This document shows positions 1 to 9,407 of a stretch of 42,175 bases of DNA, piece after piece. The DNA is from DAONJL01 sp035405645 [NCBI: bacterium]. Lineage in GTDB: Bacteria; JAGOBX01; DAONJL01. The position numbers and the translations under genes are program-made. The DNA lies in assembly GCA_035405645.1 (NCBI GenBank), contig DAONJL010000017.1:1-42175 (forward strand), written 5' to 3'. How positions within the stretch are numbered: position 1 is the first letter of the stretch; the number at the start of each line of letters is the position of its first letter. The notes under the pieces are model-generated. The model had not been told where the DNA came from. It made no database searches and was given only the letters and a program-made list of their open reading frames with translations.

Positions 1-168
1 AACAGCAATGTCAAGGTCGCCATCATTATCATAATCGCCCCATGCTATGGAACTACAATCAACGCCTTGATTAGCGCCCATTGGTTCGATTGCATTTGTC
101 CATGTCCCTGCATAAACAACTACATTAAAACTAAATAATAAGATACATAACAAAAAAATTCTTTTCAT
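1..168 (-). CDS. Secreted FG-GAP/VCBS-repeat protein, N-terminal part only
   Basis: The first 56 codons of a gene that runs off the left edge. The start ATG (166-168) has an AGGAG ribosome site at 178-182. Residues 1-20 form a signal peptide (MKRIFLL, a hydrophobic core, then VVYA before GTWTNA), so the protein is exported. Residues 44-54 read GDYDNDGDLDI, the calcium-binding loop that marks FG-GAP/VCBS propeller repeats of surface or secreted proteins. Nothing beyond one repeat is visible, so ligand and function are unknown. Composition is slightly less A+T-rich than the neighbours. Confidence 0.8.
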   Translation of the reverse strand, partial: MKRIFLLCILLFSFNVVVYAGTWTNAIEPMGANQGVDCSSIAWGDYDNDGDLDIAV

Positions 169-344
169 ATTACTCCACTCCTTTTTATTTATTTTTTATT
201 TTCTGTTTTTACATACATAAATAAAAAAATCTTACAAATAAAATCCAGCCACAAAAATTTTTATATTAATTTTTTAAAAAAATTTATAAATCTGTCAAGA
301 ATTTTTTTAAAAAATTTTGGAAAAGAACAAACACATTTTGGAAC
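169..344. other. A+T-rich non-coding stretch upstream of the FG-GAP gene
   Basis: This holds the leader and presumably the promoter of the minus-strand FG-GAP gene. Long A and T runs give many weak -10-like matches and I cannot choose one. I see no RNA gene or clear hairpin. Confidence 0.4.
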
Positions 345-665
345 ACAGCAATTGAAAATGGAGTTTGAATTGCCATATTCAAACAGAAAAATACATAAGG
401 TTTTGTTCACTCAATTAAAAAAATGGGTGCTCAATATGTTTTTATTCCACCCCGTATGTCTAATTTTAATTCTGATGTAGAATCTGTTCATAATACTATT
501 GAAAATGAGTTTTATGATTTAGAATATTTTATTCTAAATATAATTTCTTTTCTAAAATTTCTATTTATCAATTTTATTATAATTTCTTTCGTAAAAATTC
601 TTATAAAAATTGGAAAGAACCTGTTACTTTAATTATGCAATGACTTCCTGATTTTGATTATCTTT
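345..665 (+). pseudogene. Decayed DDE-type insertion-sequence transposase, C-terminal fragment
   Basis: Three plus-strand frames carry consecutive pieces of an integrase-core transposase. Near 351-369 is a degraded version of the TDNGxEF motif (IENGV, then a stop, with EFEL in the next frame). From about 397, KVLFTQLKK leads by frameshift into MGAQYVFIPPR at 423, followed by NSDVESVHNTIENEFYDLE, where the Glu of DVES is the last acidic residue of the DDE triad. A second frameshift near 525 continues as FSKYNFF..YQFYYNFFRKNSYKNWKEPVT, interrupted by TGA and ending in LPDFDYL. This order matches the C-terminal half of IS481-like transposases. The N-terminal half and terminal repeats were not found, so it is an old remnant. 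Confidence 0.72.
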
Positions 666-682
666 CTTTCTTTCTTTCTTTT
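661..682. repeat. (TTTC)n microsatellite
   Basis: About five tandem TTTC units at the decayed 3' end of the transposase remnant. It is a simple repeat prone to slippage, with no evident function. Confidence 0.8.
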
Positions 683-735
683 GTTTTTCCCTCTTGACTT
701 AGATTTTATTTTTTAATAAAGGATATACTTCCCGC

Positions 736-2301
736 TTATTCGTAATCAAATAATTGATACTCAAAATTATTATTTATCTTTTTTATTTTTATGCCTTTTA
801 TTTCTTTATTTTCTATAAATATTTTTAATAACAATATTTTTAATTCATCATTGGTTAATTTTTTATTTGTTAATAAATCAATTCTTTTTTCAGATAATTT
901 GCTAATATTATTTTTTTCATCTAATAATGAATTCAAATATCTTACATATCTTAATGTATAAATAATTTGGTCACGATTATACTTATTAGAAAAGATAGGA
1001 ATTGCAGTGCCACGCATTTGAATATATGGAATTTTTTCGACTTTTTCTTTTATTTTTTCATACATTATTGAGGATGGATATAAATAAAATGGACTGATAC
1101 CTATTAAGGATTTATGATTGTGTAATTTATTAATAAAATCTATTACATCACAAAATTTTTGTTCTGGCAAACCAACAATTAAATATGTTGTTACCAGCAT
1201 ATCATTTTTTACAGCACAATCAATTATTTCAAATAATTTTTTTTCATTATATTCTCTATTAAGATTTTCATTTGAATGAACATCAAAATGCACTGCAGAA
1301 ATATTCAAATTTTTTAATCCACATTTTTTTAATAATTTTATCATTTCTTCATCTAATAAATGATAAACAAGTCCATTCATAAAATATATTCGAGGATCAT
1401 ATTCTGATAATTCATTAAAAAATAAATTTAAAAAATTTTTCGCATCATTTTTATTATAAAAAAAGTTATCATCTTCAAAATTTATTGATTTTATTCTTTT
1501 TTCTATTATTAATCTTTTTATTAAACTAATTAATTCATAATCATCAAATTTATAATATGTATAAAACATTTTATTTACACTACAAAAATTGCATTTGTAA
1601 TTACAACCAAAATTTCTTATTAAACTTACTGATTTATATTTGCCTATTTTATAATTTTCAAAATCAAGTAAATTTATATCAGGTATATCAAATCTTATAT
1701 TTTTGTTTGTGCATTGATTGATTATAATATTTTTCTCATTTTTAAAACCAATTCCATTAATTAAATGAAAATTATTTTCATTATTTAAAATTTGTAAAAC
1801 AAGTTTATAAAAATTTTCAGGAACAAAATCTAAATAAATAAAATCAATAAAATCATATTTTAGCAATTCTTCTTTCATTACCAATGTATTATGGCCGGCT
1901 ATAACAATCTTTATTTTCTCAAATTCATTTTTTATTCTTTTTGCTAATTTTAATACATCTTGAAAATATGTTGTAAAATTATTGGAAATGCCAATTATTC
2001 CTGGCTGATATTCATCTATTTTTTTTAATATTTTTTCTTCTTGTAAGCCAAATCTATAATAATTTTTAAACAATGCAAATGGACTTTTATCTTCTTTAAT
2101 ATAATACTTACTTAAATAATTTAATTCATCTGGAATTTTTATCTCTTTTTTTTCATTATTTGCTAATGCATCTAAAATTTTAGTTTTGATATTACGATTA
2201 TTTAAATAAGTTGCAATCAGCCAGAGTCCTAATGGAAATATTCTTTGATATGTTAAATAAAAATCTGATATTGGCGGTTGAATTAGTAAAACATCAATCA
2301 T
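736..2301 (-). CDS. B12-binding-domain radical SAM protein
   Basis: A 521-residue protein. Residues 1-170 look like the Rossmann-type cobalamin-binding domain (opening IDVLLIQPP, then PLGLWLIATYL). The radical SAM core follows with C233-x3-C237-x2-C240 (CNYKCNFC), the ligands of the SAM-cleaving [4Fe-4S] cluster. Such enzymes carry out radical methylations or rearrangements; the substrate cannot be told here. The frame stays open to 2430, but the extra 43 codons are hydrophobic shadow coding of the preceding gene. The ATG at 2301 is chosen because the B12 fold starts there and it overlaps the upstream stop by 8 bases (ATGATTGA), which suggests translational coupling. It is the last gene of the minus-strand operon. 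Confidence 0.85.
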   Translation of the reverse strand: MIDVLLIQPPISDFYLTYQRIFPLGLWLIATYLNNRNIKTKILDALANNEKKEIKIPDELNYLSKYYIKEDKSPFALFKNYYRFGLQEEKILKKIDEYQPGIIGISNNFTTYFQDVLKLAKRIKNEFEKIKIVIAGHNTLVMKEELLKYDFIDFIYLDFVPENFYKLVLQILNNENNFHLINGIGFKNEKNIIINQCTNKNIRFDIPDINLLDFENYKIGKYKSVSLIRNFGCNYKCNFCSVNKMFYTYYKFDDYELISLIKRLIIEKRIKSINFEDDNFFYNKNDAKNFLNLFFNELSEYDPRIYFMNGLVYHLLDEEMIKLLKKCGLKNLNISAVHFDVHSNENLNREYNEKKLFEIIDCAVKNDMLVTTYLIVGLPEQKFCDVIDFINKLHNHKSLIGISPFYLYPSSIMYEKIKEKVEKIPYIQMRGTAIPIFSNKYNRDQIIYTLRYVRYLNSLLDEKNNISKLSEKRIDLLTNKKLTNDELKILLLKIFIENKEIKGIKIKKINNNFEYQLFDYE

Positions 2302-4432
2302 ATAATTTTTTAAATAACAAAATATAAATTGAAAAAATAAAAATAAAAAATAAAGGATAAATAAAACCAGTAAAAGGAATAATAAATAAAGGTGCAAAAA
2401 TAAAAACAAAGATAGAACCAAAAAAATCATTTATATATAATATGAAATTTGACTTTTTAAAATTTAATGAATAATAATCAGAAATAGATTTAAAAGCAAA
2501 ACCCTGTAAAAAACCTGCAATAAAAACTGCTATAAAGAATAATAGCAAATATTGTGAATAAAAAAGTAAAACAAAAATTAATGAAATAATAAATGAGTTT
2601 AATATAAATAATAAAAAAAATTTTTTTCGAAAAGAAAAAATATATTTTTCAGAAAATAAAGCGATAATCAATCCTGCCATAAAAACTGAAACAAGAAAAC
2701 CATAAATTAGAAATAAATTGCCATAATTAAGTTGAAAAAGATAAAGTAAAATAATTTCAAAAAAAGAAGCAGAAAATGAAAAGAAAAATATTGATGAATT
2801 AAAGAAGGAAAATTTAAAATAGAGAGAAAGAAGCACAAAAAATAGCAAAAAAAACAGGATTAGAAAATTTATTTTTTTATCTTTTATAAACAATACAAAA
2901 TCAGTAATCTTTTTTGATAATGATAAGTTATATTCTGATATTAATGTTGAAAGACCATATATTATTGTCATTGGTTCATTAAATGTATTTGCTGAATTAA
3001 ATTCAATTATTTTATTTATTCCAAAATTTTTTTTGTTTAATAATTTTAATTCAATATTTGCAGGATTAAAAAATTCAGCGTTTATATTTCGTTCGTTTAG
3101 TGTATTTTGAAAATAAGAAAAATTATCATTTATTTTATTGTTTGAAACAAGAAATATAAGTTTATTAAATGGAAATATTTCAACAAATTTGAAAACTTTT
3201 TTAAATGAAGAAAAAATACTACCATATAAATATATATATTCATTTGATAAATAATTTTCAATACCATCAAAAATAAATTCAACCACACCATTTTCATTTA
3301 AACTATTTTTTAAAATACTTAAAAATTGTGGAAAATAATAAATTGTATTTTTTAACAAATATGGTTTATTTCCTGAAATAAAAATAATATCAAATTTATT
3401 TTTTTCTTTTTGAAGATAGTTTTGCAATGTTGAAAATTTTACTTCAATATTAGGTTTTTTTAGTATTTTAAATGTTTTTAAATCTAAATAAGATTTGTAA
3501 TAGTCAAACAAAATTTTATCAGGTAAAACAATAACAATTTTTTTATATGGTAAATTGCTAAATTTTTTTAAAAAAGAAAAAGCAAAATCACCATATATTA
3601 GGATTGATGGTTCTTTTATTGTTTGGGCATAAGCAGTATAAATTATTTCTTCATCAATACCAGGCGCTTCTTCAAAAATAAATGGTTCACCTGAATATAA
3701 TAAGGTGAAATAATTTTTTGATTTTAAAATTTCCAATTTGCCAGTTGGCGTATTGTATTCTTTAATAAATTCAAATGATGGATAAATTTTATTAAAAATA
3801 AATTTATTAATAAATTTTTCTGAAAACAAAAATAAAAAAAGAGCGAGTATAAAAAAAATAAAAGATAGATATTTTTTTTGAAATATAAAAATTACAAATA
3901 AAAAAGTTAATGATATAAAGAAAATTATTATCTGGTAATCAGTTAGGAAGTGCGTAAAAAAATTGGTAAAAATACCAGCAATGAGAAATCCTGCTGCTTC
4001 GAATAAATATATCTTTGCTAAAATATTTTCGTTTGCACTTAATAAATTATATATTAAATTTAACAATAAGCCATTAAAAAAACACGGAAAAAATAATGAA
4101 ATAATAGCAAACAAAAAAGCATAAAAATTAAATGGGAAAATATTGCCAATAACAAAAAATATGAAAGAAAATTTTAAAATAAAATAAGAAATAACAATAA
4201 CAAAAAGATAAATAATGATAATATTTTTAATGTGAAATTTTATTTTATCAAAAAATTTTTTTGCTATAATATAGCCAGTTAAATTAAATGAAAACCAGAA
4301 AAACCAGAAAAAAAATAGAATATATTCACTACCAGAAAAGATATAAAAAAATTGTCTTAAAAAAATGATTTGTGTTGTTAGTGATAATAATCCAGAGAAA
4401 AAGATATAGAAAATATAGTTGTTTAAAAGCAT
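2294..4432 (-). CDS. Membrane-embedded spermidine-synthase-like protein
   Basis: A 712-residue protein. Six or so hydrophobic helices (residues 1-205) are followed by a soluble segment (about 215-460), then six more helices (about 510-712). The soluble part resembles the aminopropyltransferase fold: YNTPTGKLEIL and YSGEPFIFEEAPGIDEEIIYTAYA match the substrate-side strands of spermidine synthases. The glycine-rich nucleotide site, normally GGGDG, reads YGDFAFS here, so classical aminopropyl transfer is doubtful. Similar fused membrane proteins exist widely with unclear roles. The gene shares 8 bases with the B12 radical SAM gene, so the two products probably act together. The start codon sits directly against an inverted repeat at 4432-4453. 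Confidence 0.7.
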   Translation of the reverse strand: MLLNNYIFYIFFSGLLSLTTQIIFLRQFFYIFSGSEYILFFFWFFWFSFNLTGYIIAKKFFDKIKFHIKNIIIIYLFVIVISYFILKFSFIFFVIGNIFPFNFYAFLFAIISLFFPCFFNGLLLNLIYNLLSANENILAKIYLFEAAGFLIAGIFTNFFTHFLTDYQIIIFFISLTFLFVIFIFQKKYLSFIFFILALFLFLFSEKFINKFIFNKIYPSFEFIKEYNTPTGKLEILKSKNYFTLLYSGEPFIFEEAPGIDEEIIYTAYAQTIKEPSILIYGDFAFSFLKKFSNLPYKKIVIVLPDKILFDYYKSYLDLKTFKILKKPNIEVKFSTLQNYLQKEKNKFDIIFISGNKPYLLKNTIYYFPQFLSILKNSLNENGVVEFIFDGIENYLSNEYIYLYGSIFSSFKKVFKFVEIFPFNKLIFLVSNNKINDNFSYFQNTLNERNINAEFFNPANIELKLLNKKNFGINKIIEFNSANTFNEPMTIIYGLSTLISEYNLSLSKKITDFVLFIKDKKINFLILFFLLFFVLLSLYFKFSFFNSSIFFFSFSASFFEIILLYLFQLNYGNLFLIYGFLVSVFMAGLIIALFSEKYIFSFRKKFFLLFILNSFIISLIFVLLFYSQYLLLFFIAVFIAGFLQGFAFKSISDYYSLNFKKSNFILYINDFFGSIFVFIFAPLFIIPFTGFIYPLFFIFIFSIYILLFKKLYD

Positions 4433-4453
4433 TAAGTAATTGAAATTACTTAA
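4432..4453. repeat. Perfect inverted repeat next to a start codon
   Basis: Arms TTAAGTAATT and AATTACTTAA with two bases between them. On the minus strand the second arm ends in the start codon of the membrane protein gene. It could slow ribosome entry or pause transcription, but the arms are A/T-rich and chance is possible. Confidence 0.45.
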
Positions 4454-4462
4454 AAAATAATT

Positions 4463-4768
4463 TTAATAATTGAAAAATTTATTTAATTTTGAATAATTAA
4501 AAATTTCTTTTAAGTTATCAGAAAGATTAACAATAGAAATAGAATGTGAAAATTTTGATGAAATTTTATAAATATTAACTAAAACACCAATAGCAGCTGA
4601 AGTAAAGATTTTTACATTTTTAAAATCAAGAATAATATCATAAAATTCAGCAAATTTGATTAAAGCATTTTCAAGTGCAATCGCATTATAGTGGTCTATT
4701 TTTTCATTAATTAAAAATGCTTTAAGTTTTTTATCTTCTGAAAGCGTGATTGTGATTGAAAAAATCAT
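4463..4768 (-). CDS. STAS-domain protein (anti-sigma-factor-antagonist type)
   Basis: A 101-residue single STAS domain. Strand-helix alternation, LDFKNVKIFTSAAIGVLVNIYK (residues about 47-68) and a C-terminal amphipathic helix fit SpoIIAA/RsbV-like proteins, which are switched by Ser phosphorylation in partner-switching cascades. The usual D-x-S-S-x-G phospho-site reads FTSAAIG, leaving one Ser. No anti-sigma kinase or phosphatase lies in the window, so the partner is unknown. The start has a good ribosome site (AAAGGAG). It sits between the kinase-like gene and the membrane protein gene in the same operon. Confidence 0.75.
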   Translation of the reverse strand: MIFSITITLSEDKKLKAFLINEKIDHYNAIALENALIKFAEFYDIILDFKNVKIFTSAAIGVLVNIYKISSKFSHSISIVNLSDNLKEIFNYSKLNKFFNY

Positions 4769-4791
4769 TTTTTTCTCCTTTCTATAATAAT

Positions 4792-5466
4792 CTAAAATAA
4801 ACTATAATCTGGTGTTGGATTATAAAATTTTCGCATTGAATCAAGTGAAATTATTTGATTACAGATTTCATTAAATGCCACTTCATTTTTTAAAAAATCA
4901 ATATTACTTATATCAATAATTAAAAGCGGTGTTTCTGTATAATTAAAGAAAAAATTATTATATTCTTCTAAAAGTTTTTGAATAAAAATTGGACTGATAT
5001 ATTTACTATATAATTTATTCATTTTTCGTATTCTTTTCATTTGCGCTGCCTGATTTAATTGAAAGAAAATAACAAGGTCTGGTTTTCTTATATTTGCCTG
5101 TAATTTATTATATACCTGTTCATAAATTAAATAATCTTCTTTTGATAATGTTAATTTTGCATAAATATTATCTCTGGCAAAAATATAATCTGATATGATT
5201 GTTTGATTAAATAAATCTTCTCTTTTGATTTCAGTTATCTGTTGTTTATATCTTGTTAATAAAAAATAAAGTTGTGTTTGAAATGAATAAACTTCAATGT
5301 CCTGAAAAAATTTTTCTAAAAAAGGATTCTCATCAACTGGATTAATTATTTTTCTTATGTCATTATTCTTTGATATTTTATTTATAAACTCACTTCTCTC
5401 TGTTCCTGGTAAGCCCTCTATAACAATATATTTATATGGCAAATTATTGAATAAATTTTTTTTCAT
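4792..5466 (-). CDS. Deoxynucleoside-kinase-like protein with degenerate P-loop
   Basis: A 224-residue protein of the deoxynucleoside kinase/thymidylate kinase fold: an N-terminal phosphate-binding strand-loop-helix (YIVIEGLPG), TIISDYIFARDNIYAK in the place of the substrate-side motif, and KPDLVIFFQL before the lid helix. The Walker A motif GxxxxGK[ST] reads GLPGTERS, so the second Gly is Glu and the Lys is Arg. The lid (normally an RGR..E pattern) is KMNKLYSKY. Genes of this family often sit beside folK, as here. The sequence suggests a kinase that has lost normal ATP binding or uses it in a changed way. No ribosome site is obvious upstream. Confidence 0.7.
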   Translation of the reverse strand: MKKNLFNNLPYKYIVIEGLPGTERSEFINKISKNNDIRKIINPVDENPFLEKFFQDIEVYSFQTQLYFLLTRYKQQITEIKREDLFNQTIISDYIFARDNIYAKLTLSKEDYLIYEQVYNKLQANIRKPDLVIFFQLNQAAQMKRIRKMNKLYSKYISPIFIQKLLEEYNNFFFNYTETPLLIIDISNIDFLKNEVAFNEICNQIISLDSMRKFYNPTPDYSLF

Positions 5467-5476
5467 ATTTTACAAA

Positions 5477-5995
5477 TTATAAATCAAAATTTATTCTTTT
5501 TATTATATTTTTGTTTTTTAATTTTTTCAAGTAATATTCTAATTTTTTTTTTGTAATTGGATTTATTAAATTTTTATCTATTTCTAATAATGGTTTTAAA
5601 AAGAAATCACGCTTTGTTAATTGTTTATGTGGTATAATCAGATTTTTTCTTTTTATTACATAATCTTCATATAAAATTATATCAATATCAATTATACGCG
5701 GTCCATATCTTATATTTTTTTCTCTGCCTAATTTTTTTTCAATTTTTTTCAATTTTTTTAATAATTGTAATGGTGTGTATGAAACAATCAATAATAAAGC
5801 AATATTATAAAAATTATCTTGTTGTAAATAACCCCATGGTTTTGATAAATATAATGATGACATATTAAATATTTTTATTTTTTTTAATTTCATTATTTCT
5901 ATTATTGCTTTTTTTAAGTTTTCTTTTCTATTTCCAATATTGCTACCGAGAATAACAAAAACTTTTTTGAAATTTTTTTTTATTCTGTTATTCAT
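5477..5995 (-). CDS. folK: 6-hydroxymethyl-7,8-dihydropterin pyrophosphokinase (HPPK)
   Basis: A 172-residue cytosolic enzyme that moves pyrophosphate from ATP to hydroxymethyl-dihydropterin in folate synthesis. Family motifs are present in order: [12 protein letters not shown] near the N-terminus, [16 protein letters not shown], and [14 protein letters not shown], which carries the Mg/ATP-binding Asp pair. The frame is open to 6049, but the ATG at 5995 is preferred: it overlaps the secA stop (ATGAATAA) and puts the first beta-strand at the usual distance. Length is normal for a single-domain HPPK. No dihydropteroate synthase is nearby. Confidence 0.92.
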   Translation of the reverse strand: MNNRIKKNFKKVFVILGSNIGNRKENLKKAIIEIMKLKKIKIFNMSSLYLSKPWGYLQQDNFYNIALLLIVSYTPLQLLKKLKKIEKKLGREKNIRYGPRIIDIDIILYEDYVIKRKNLIIPHKQLTKRDFFLKPLLEIDKNLINPITKKKLEYYLKKLKNKNIIKRINFDL

Positions 5996-8939
5996 TTTTA
6001 CCACAACATTTTTTATATTTCTTACCTGAACCACAGGGACACAATTCATTTCGACCTATTTTTTCTATTTTTGTTGGATGTGTTACAACAGCCTGTTTTT
6101 TATTTACCTGCTGCTCTGTTTTTTCTCCAATATTAGCATTACTGAATACATTTATATTATTATGACTAATCATAATATTTTTATCTTTTTTAAATGTTAA
6201 TTCTTCATTTCTTATAATTGATAATCTAAAAATATTTTCAATTATTGTTTTTTTGATTTTATAAATCATATCTTCAAATAATTGATGTGCTTCATTTTTA
6301 TAAGCAACAATAGGGTCTATACTTGCATATCCTCTTAAATGAATACCTTCTTTTAAGTAATCAATATTTGTCAAATGGTCTTTCCAGTGTTCATCAACAG
6401 TATTTAATAAAATAAATTTTTCAATATTATTAAAAGTATGTTCATCTGTATTTTGCCGTTTAATATTATAAATGCTAATATATTGTTCTTCTAATCTTTT
6501 AATTATTTCATCTTTTCTTAATCTTTCAAATTCATCTTTTTTTACATTTGGATAATTATTAAAAATAGTGAATAATTCTTTTTCAAATGAATCATAATCT
6601 CTTATCTCATTTTCATCATCACAATAATAATTTACAGCATCTTCAATTAAATATTTTATATTTTCAATAATGTAGTCTTTTATAGAATCTAAAAATAATG
6701 CTTTTTTTCGTTCATTATAAATAATCTCTCTCTGTTTATTCATTACATCATCAAATTCAATTAAATGTTTTCTAATGTCGAAATTATAAGCTTCAACACG
6801 ACTTTGTGCTTTTGCAATTGCTTTACTTAACCAGGGATGTTGCAATTCCTGACCTTCTGAAAAACCTAATTTTTGTAAAAAAGGAGAAATTCTATCAGAA
6901 CCAAAAATTCGCATTAAATCATCTTCTAATGAAACAAAAAATTTAGTTGTTCCTGGATCGCCCTGTCTGCCAGCTCGACCGCGCAATTGATTATCAATTC
7001 TACGACTTTCATGTCGTTCTGTGCCTATTACATAAAGTCCACCTAATTCTGCAACTTCTTTTCCAAGAATTATATCAGTGCCACGACCAGCCATATTTGT
7101 TGATATAGTAACCGAACCTTTCTCACCTGCACGAGCAATTATTTCTGCTTCCTGTGCGTGATGTTTTGCATTTAATACAAAATGTTTTATACCTTTCTGT
7201 TTTAATAAACTACTTAATTTTTCAGATTTTTCAATTGATATTGTTCCAACCAAAACAGGTCTTCCTATTTTATGAAGTTCAACAATTAAATTAATAACAG
7301 CATCAAATTTTTCTTTTTCTGTCCTATAAATTGCATCATCTTCATCAACACGAATCATAGGTTTATTTGTTGGTATTACAACAACATCAAGTTTATATAT
7401 TTCTTTAAATTCTTCTGCTTCGGTATCAGCAGTGCCAGTCATACCCGCTAATTTTTTAAACATACGAAAATAATTTTGCAAAGTGATTGTTGCCAATGTA
7501 ATACTCTCTTCTTTTATTTTTATATTTTCTTTTGCTTCAACTGCTTGATGAAGACCATCTGACCATCTTCTTCCAGGCATTATTCGACCAGTAAATTCAT
7601 CGACAATAACAACTTCACCATCTTTAATAATATAATCAACATCTCTTTTAAATAATTTATGTGCTCTAATTGCTTGAATTATATGATGAACTAAATCCAT
7701 ATTTTTTGGAGAATATAAATTATCTAAATTTAATAATTTTTCACATTTATGAATTCCTGCCTCGGTTAATGTTACATTCTTATTTTTTTCATCAATAATA
7801 TAATCACCAGTTTCTTTTTTTTCTTCACCTTCTTGAATTATTTTCCCTTCTTTTAAATGACTTACTAATCTATTTGCAATATAATATTTTTGTGTGCTTT
7901 CTTCTGCTGGTGCTGAAATGATAAGTGGCGTTCGTGCTTCATCAATTAAAATACTATCAACTTCATCAACAATAGCATAATAGAAATCTTCACGCTGAAC
8001 TATATTTTCAGGTGAAATCACAATGTTATCTCTTAAATAGTCAAAACCAAATTCATTATTTGTTCCATAAGTTATATCAGATTGATAAGCTATTTTTCTT
8101 TCGCGAGGTCCCATATAATTTAAAATCAAGCCAACAGATAAACCAATATATTTATAAATTTCACCCATCCAGATACTATCGCGTTCTGCTAAATAATCAT
8201 TAACTGTGACAAGATAAGAACCTTTATTTAAGAGTGCATTTAAAGCAAGCGCAAGAGTTGCAACAAGTGTTTTGCCTTCACCTGTTTTCATTTCTGCTAT
8301 TTTACCTTTATGTAAAACAACTCCACCCATTATCTGCACATCAAAATGCCGCATACCTAATGTTCGCTCTGCTGCAATACGAACAATAGCAAAAACTTCA
8401 AATAAAATAAAATCAAGTTCTTCAAAATTTTCGTTATTTTTTACATAAGTTTTTATACATTCATTTATTTCATCTATTATTCCATCAAAATTGTTTTTAA
8501 GTTCATTTATTATATTAGTCAAACGAATTTCAAAATTATTTAAAATTTTTTCAATATTTTCATCTGATAAATTACTTAATAAAATTTTTAAGAATTTTGA
8601 TTCAGCATTTTCTTCTGTTATTCTTTTCTTTTGATTTAATATTTCCTCTTTTAAAAAATTTCTTGCTTGCTTTATTTCCTGTTCATTAAAATTTTTTAGT
8701 TCATTAAATTTATTTTCTAATTTTTCTTTTAGTTTATTAAAATAACTTTCATCCAATTCATTTTTACTTATTTTCTCACGAAAATTTTTTATTTGATTTA
8801 CAAGAAAAGATTGGTCTTTATCAAAAAATAACCATTCGCAGTAATTAACTAATTTTACTATTGGCTGAAGTTTTTTAATATCTCGTTCTTGCTTACTACC
8901 AAATATTTTGATTAATAAATTATTTATTATTTTAAACAT
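5988..8939 (-). CDS. secA: Preprotein translocase ATPase SecA, with long N-terminal insertion
   Basis: A 983-residue motor that drives proteins through SecYEG. Walker A is MKTGEGKTL (Lys223) and the Walker B region reads [16 protein letters not shown]. Other hallmarks are [22 protein letters not shown] and [12 protein letters not shown]. The C-terminus has the zinc-binding [13 protein letters not shown] tail for SecB or ribosome contact. In E. coli SecA the P-loop Lys is near residue 108; here it is at 223, because about 110 charged, helix-forming residues (about 60-170) are inserted before [22 protein letters not shown]. secG is also in this window (37323-37814). Confidence 0.97.
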   Translation of the reverse strand: MFKIINNLLIKIFGSKQERDIKKLQPIVKLVNYCEWLFFDKDQSFLVNQIKNFREKISKNELDESYFNKLKEKLENKFNELKNFNEQEIKQARNFLKEEILNQKKRITEENAESKFLKILLSNLSDENIEKILNNFEIRLTNIINELKNNFDGIIDEINECIKTYVKNNENFEELDFILFEVFAIVRIAAERTLGMRHFDVQIMGGVVLHKGKIAEMKTGEGKTLVATLALALNALLNKGSYLVTVNDYLAERDSIWMGEIYKYIGLSVGLILNYMGPRERKIAYQSDITYGTNNEFGFDYLRDNIVISPENIVQREDFYYAIVDEVDSILIDEARTPLIISAPAEESTQKYYIANRLVSHLKEGKIIQEGEEKKETGDYIIDEKNKNVTLTEAGIHKCEKLLNLDNLYSPKNMDLVHHIIQAIRAHKLFKRDVDYIIKDGEVVIVDEFTGRIMPGRRWSDGLHQAVEAKENIKIKEESITLATITLQNYFRMFKKLAGMTGTADTEAEEFKEIYKLDVVVIPTNKPMIRVDEDDAIYRTEKEKFDAVINLIVELHKIGRPVLVGTISIEKSEKLSSLLKQKGIKHFVLNAKHHAQEAEIIARAGEKGSVTISTNMAGRGTDIILGKEVAELGGLYVIGTERHESRRIDNQLRGRAGRQGDPGTTKFFVSLEDDLMRIFGSDRISPFLQKLGFSEGQELQHPWLSKAIAKAQSRVEAYNFDIRKHLIEFDDVMNKQREIIYNERKKALFLDSIKDYIIENIKYLIEDAVNYYCDDENEIRDYDSFEKELFTIFNNYPNVKKDEFERLRKDEIIKRLEEQYISIYNIKRQNTDEHTFNNIEKFILLNTVDEHWKDHLTNIDYLKEGIHLRGYASIDPIVAYKNEAHQLFEDMIYKIKKTIIENIFRLSIIRNEELTFKKDKNIMISHNNINVFSNANIGEKTEQQVNKKQAVVTHPTKIEKIGRNELCPCGSGKKYKKCCGKNE

Positions 8940-9015
8940 AATAAATGATTAAACAATACAAAAAAAAATAAAGCAATAAAATTATTATTAATAAATGATT
9001 ATAAAAAATAGAAAA

Positions 9016-9399
9016 TTAATTTTGATTATTTTTTAATTTTTTTATTTTTTCTAAAACATAAAGAATTTTTTCTTTTGTAAAAGGTTTAACAATATATTCA
9101 ACAACACCTAATTTTAAACTCAATTTTTTTATCTGGTCATTTAAAGAAGAAATAACAACAATAGGGATATCAGCAGTTGCTTTATTATTTTTTAAAGAAT
9201 GAATGACTTCCCAACCTGTTTTATCTTCCATCATCATATCAAGAGTAATAGCAAATAATTTTTCTCTATTAGCAACATCTAATGCAGCAAATCCATTATC
9301 AACACAAATAACTTCATACCCTTCTTTTTCAAGAAGTTTTTTTAAAATATAAGCAATATCAAGTTCATCATCGACAACTAATATTTTTGGTTTTTCCAT
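9016..9399 (-). CDS. Single-domain response regulator (receiver only)
   Basis: A 127-residue CheY-like receiver. The acidic pair is in VVDDELD, the phospho-acceptor Asp is in ITLDMMM, the switch Ser is in IPIVVISS, and the conserved Lys is in EYIVKPFTKEK. There is no output domain, so it must act through a partner protein. No histidine kinase is encoded in the window. It lies between htrA and secA, 8 bases downstream of htrA, so envelope stress or secretion is a possible context, but that is inference from position only. Confidence 0.9.
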   Translation of the reverse strand: MEKPKILVVDDELDIAYILKKLLEKEGYEVICVDNGFAALDVANREKLFAITLDMMMEDKTGWEVIHSLKNNKATADIPIVVISSLNDQIKKLSLKLGVVEYIVKPFTKEKILYVLEKIKKLKNNQN

Positions 9400-9407
9400 T
9401 ACAAATT

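Noticed and set aside
423-632. A stand-alone small protein of 69 residues
   Set aside because: Its first half is a transposase motif and the second half is the wrong frame of the same remnant.
2302-2430. An N-terminal extension of the radical SAM protein (43 very hydrophobic codons)
   Set aside because: It lies fully inside the 3' end of the membrane protein gene and is shadow coding; the B12 domain starts at the ATG at 2301.
5996-6049. A longer FolK start
   Set aside because: The extra 18 codons overlap the SecA zinc-tail coding sequence, and the first strand of HPPK begins after the ATG at 5995.
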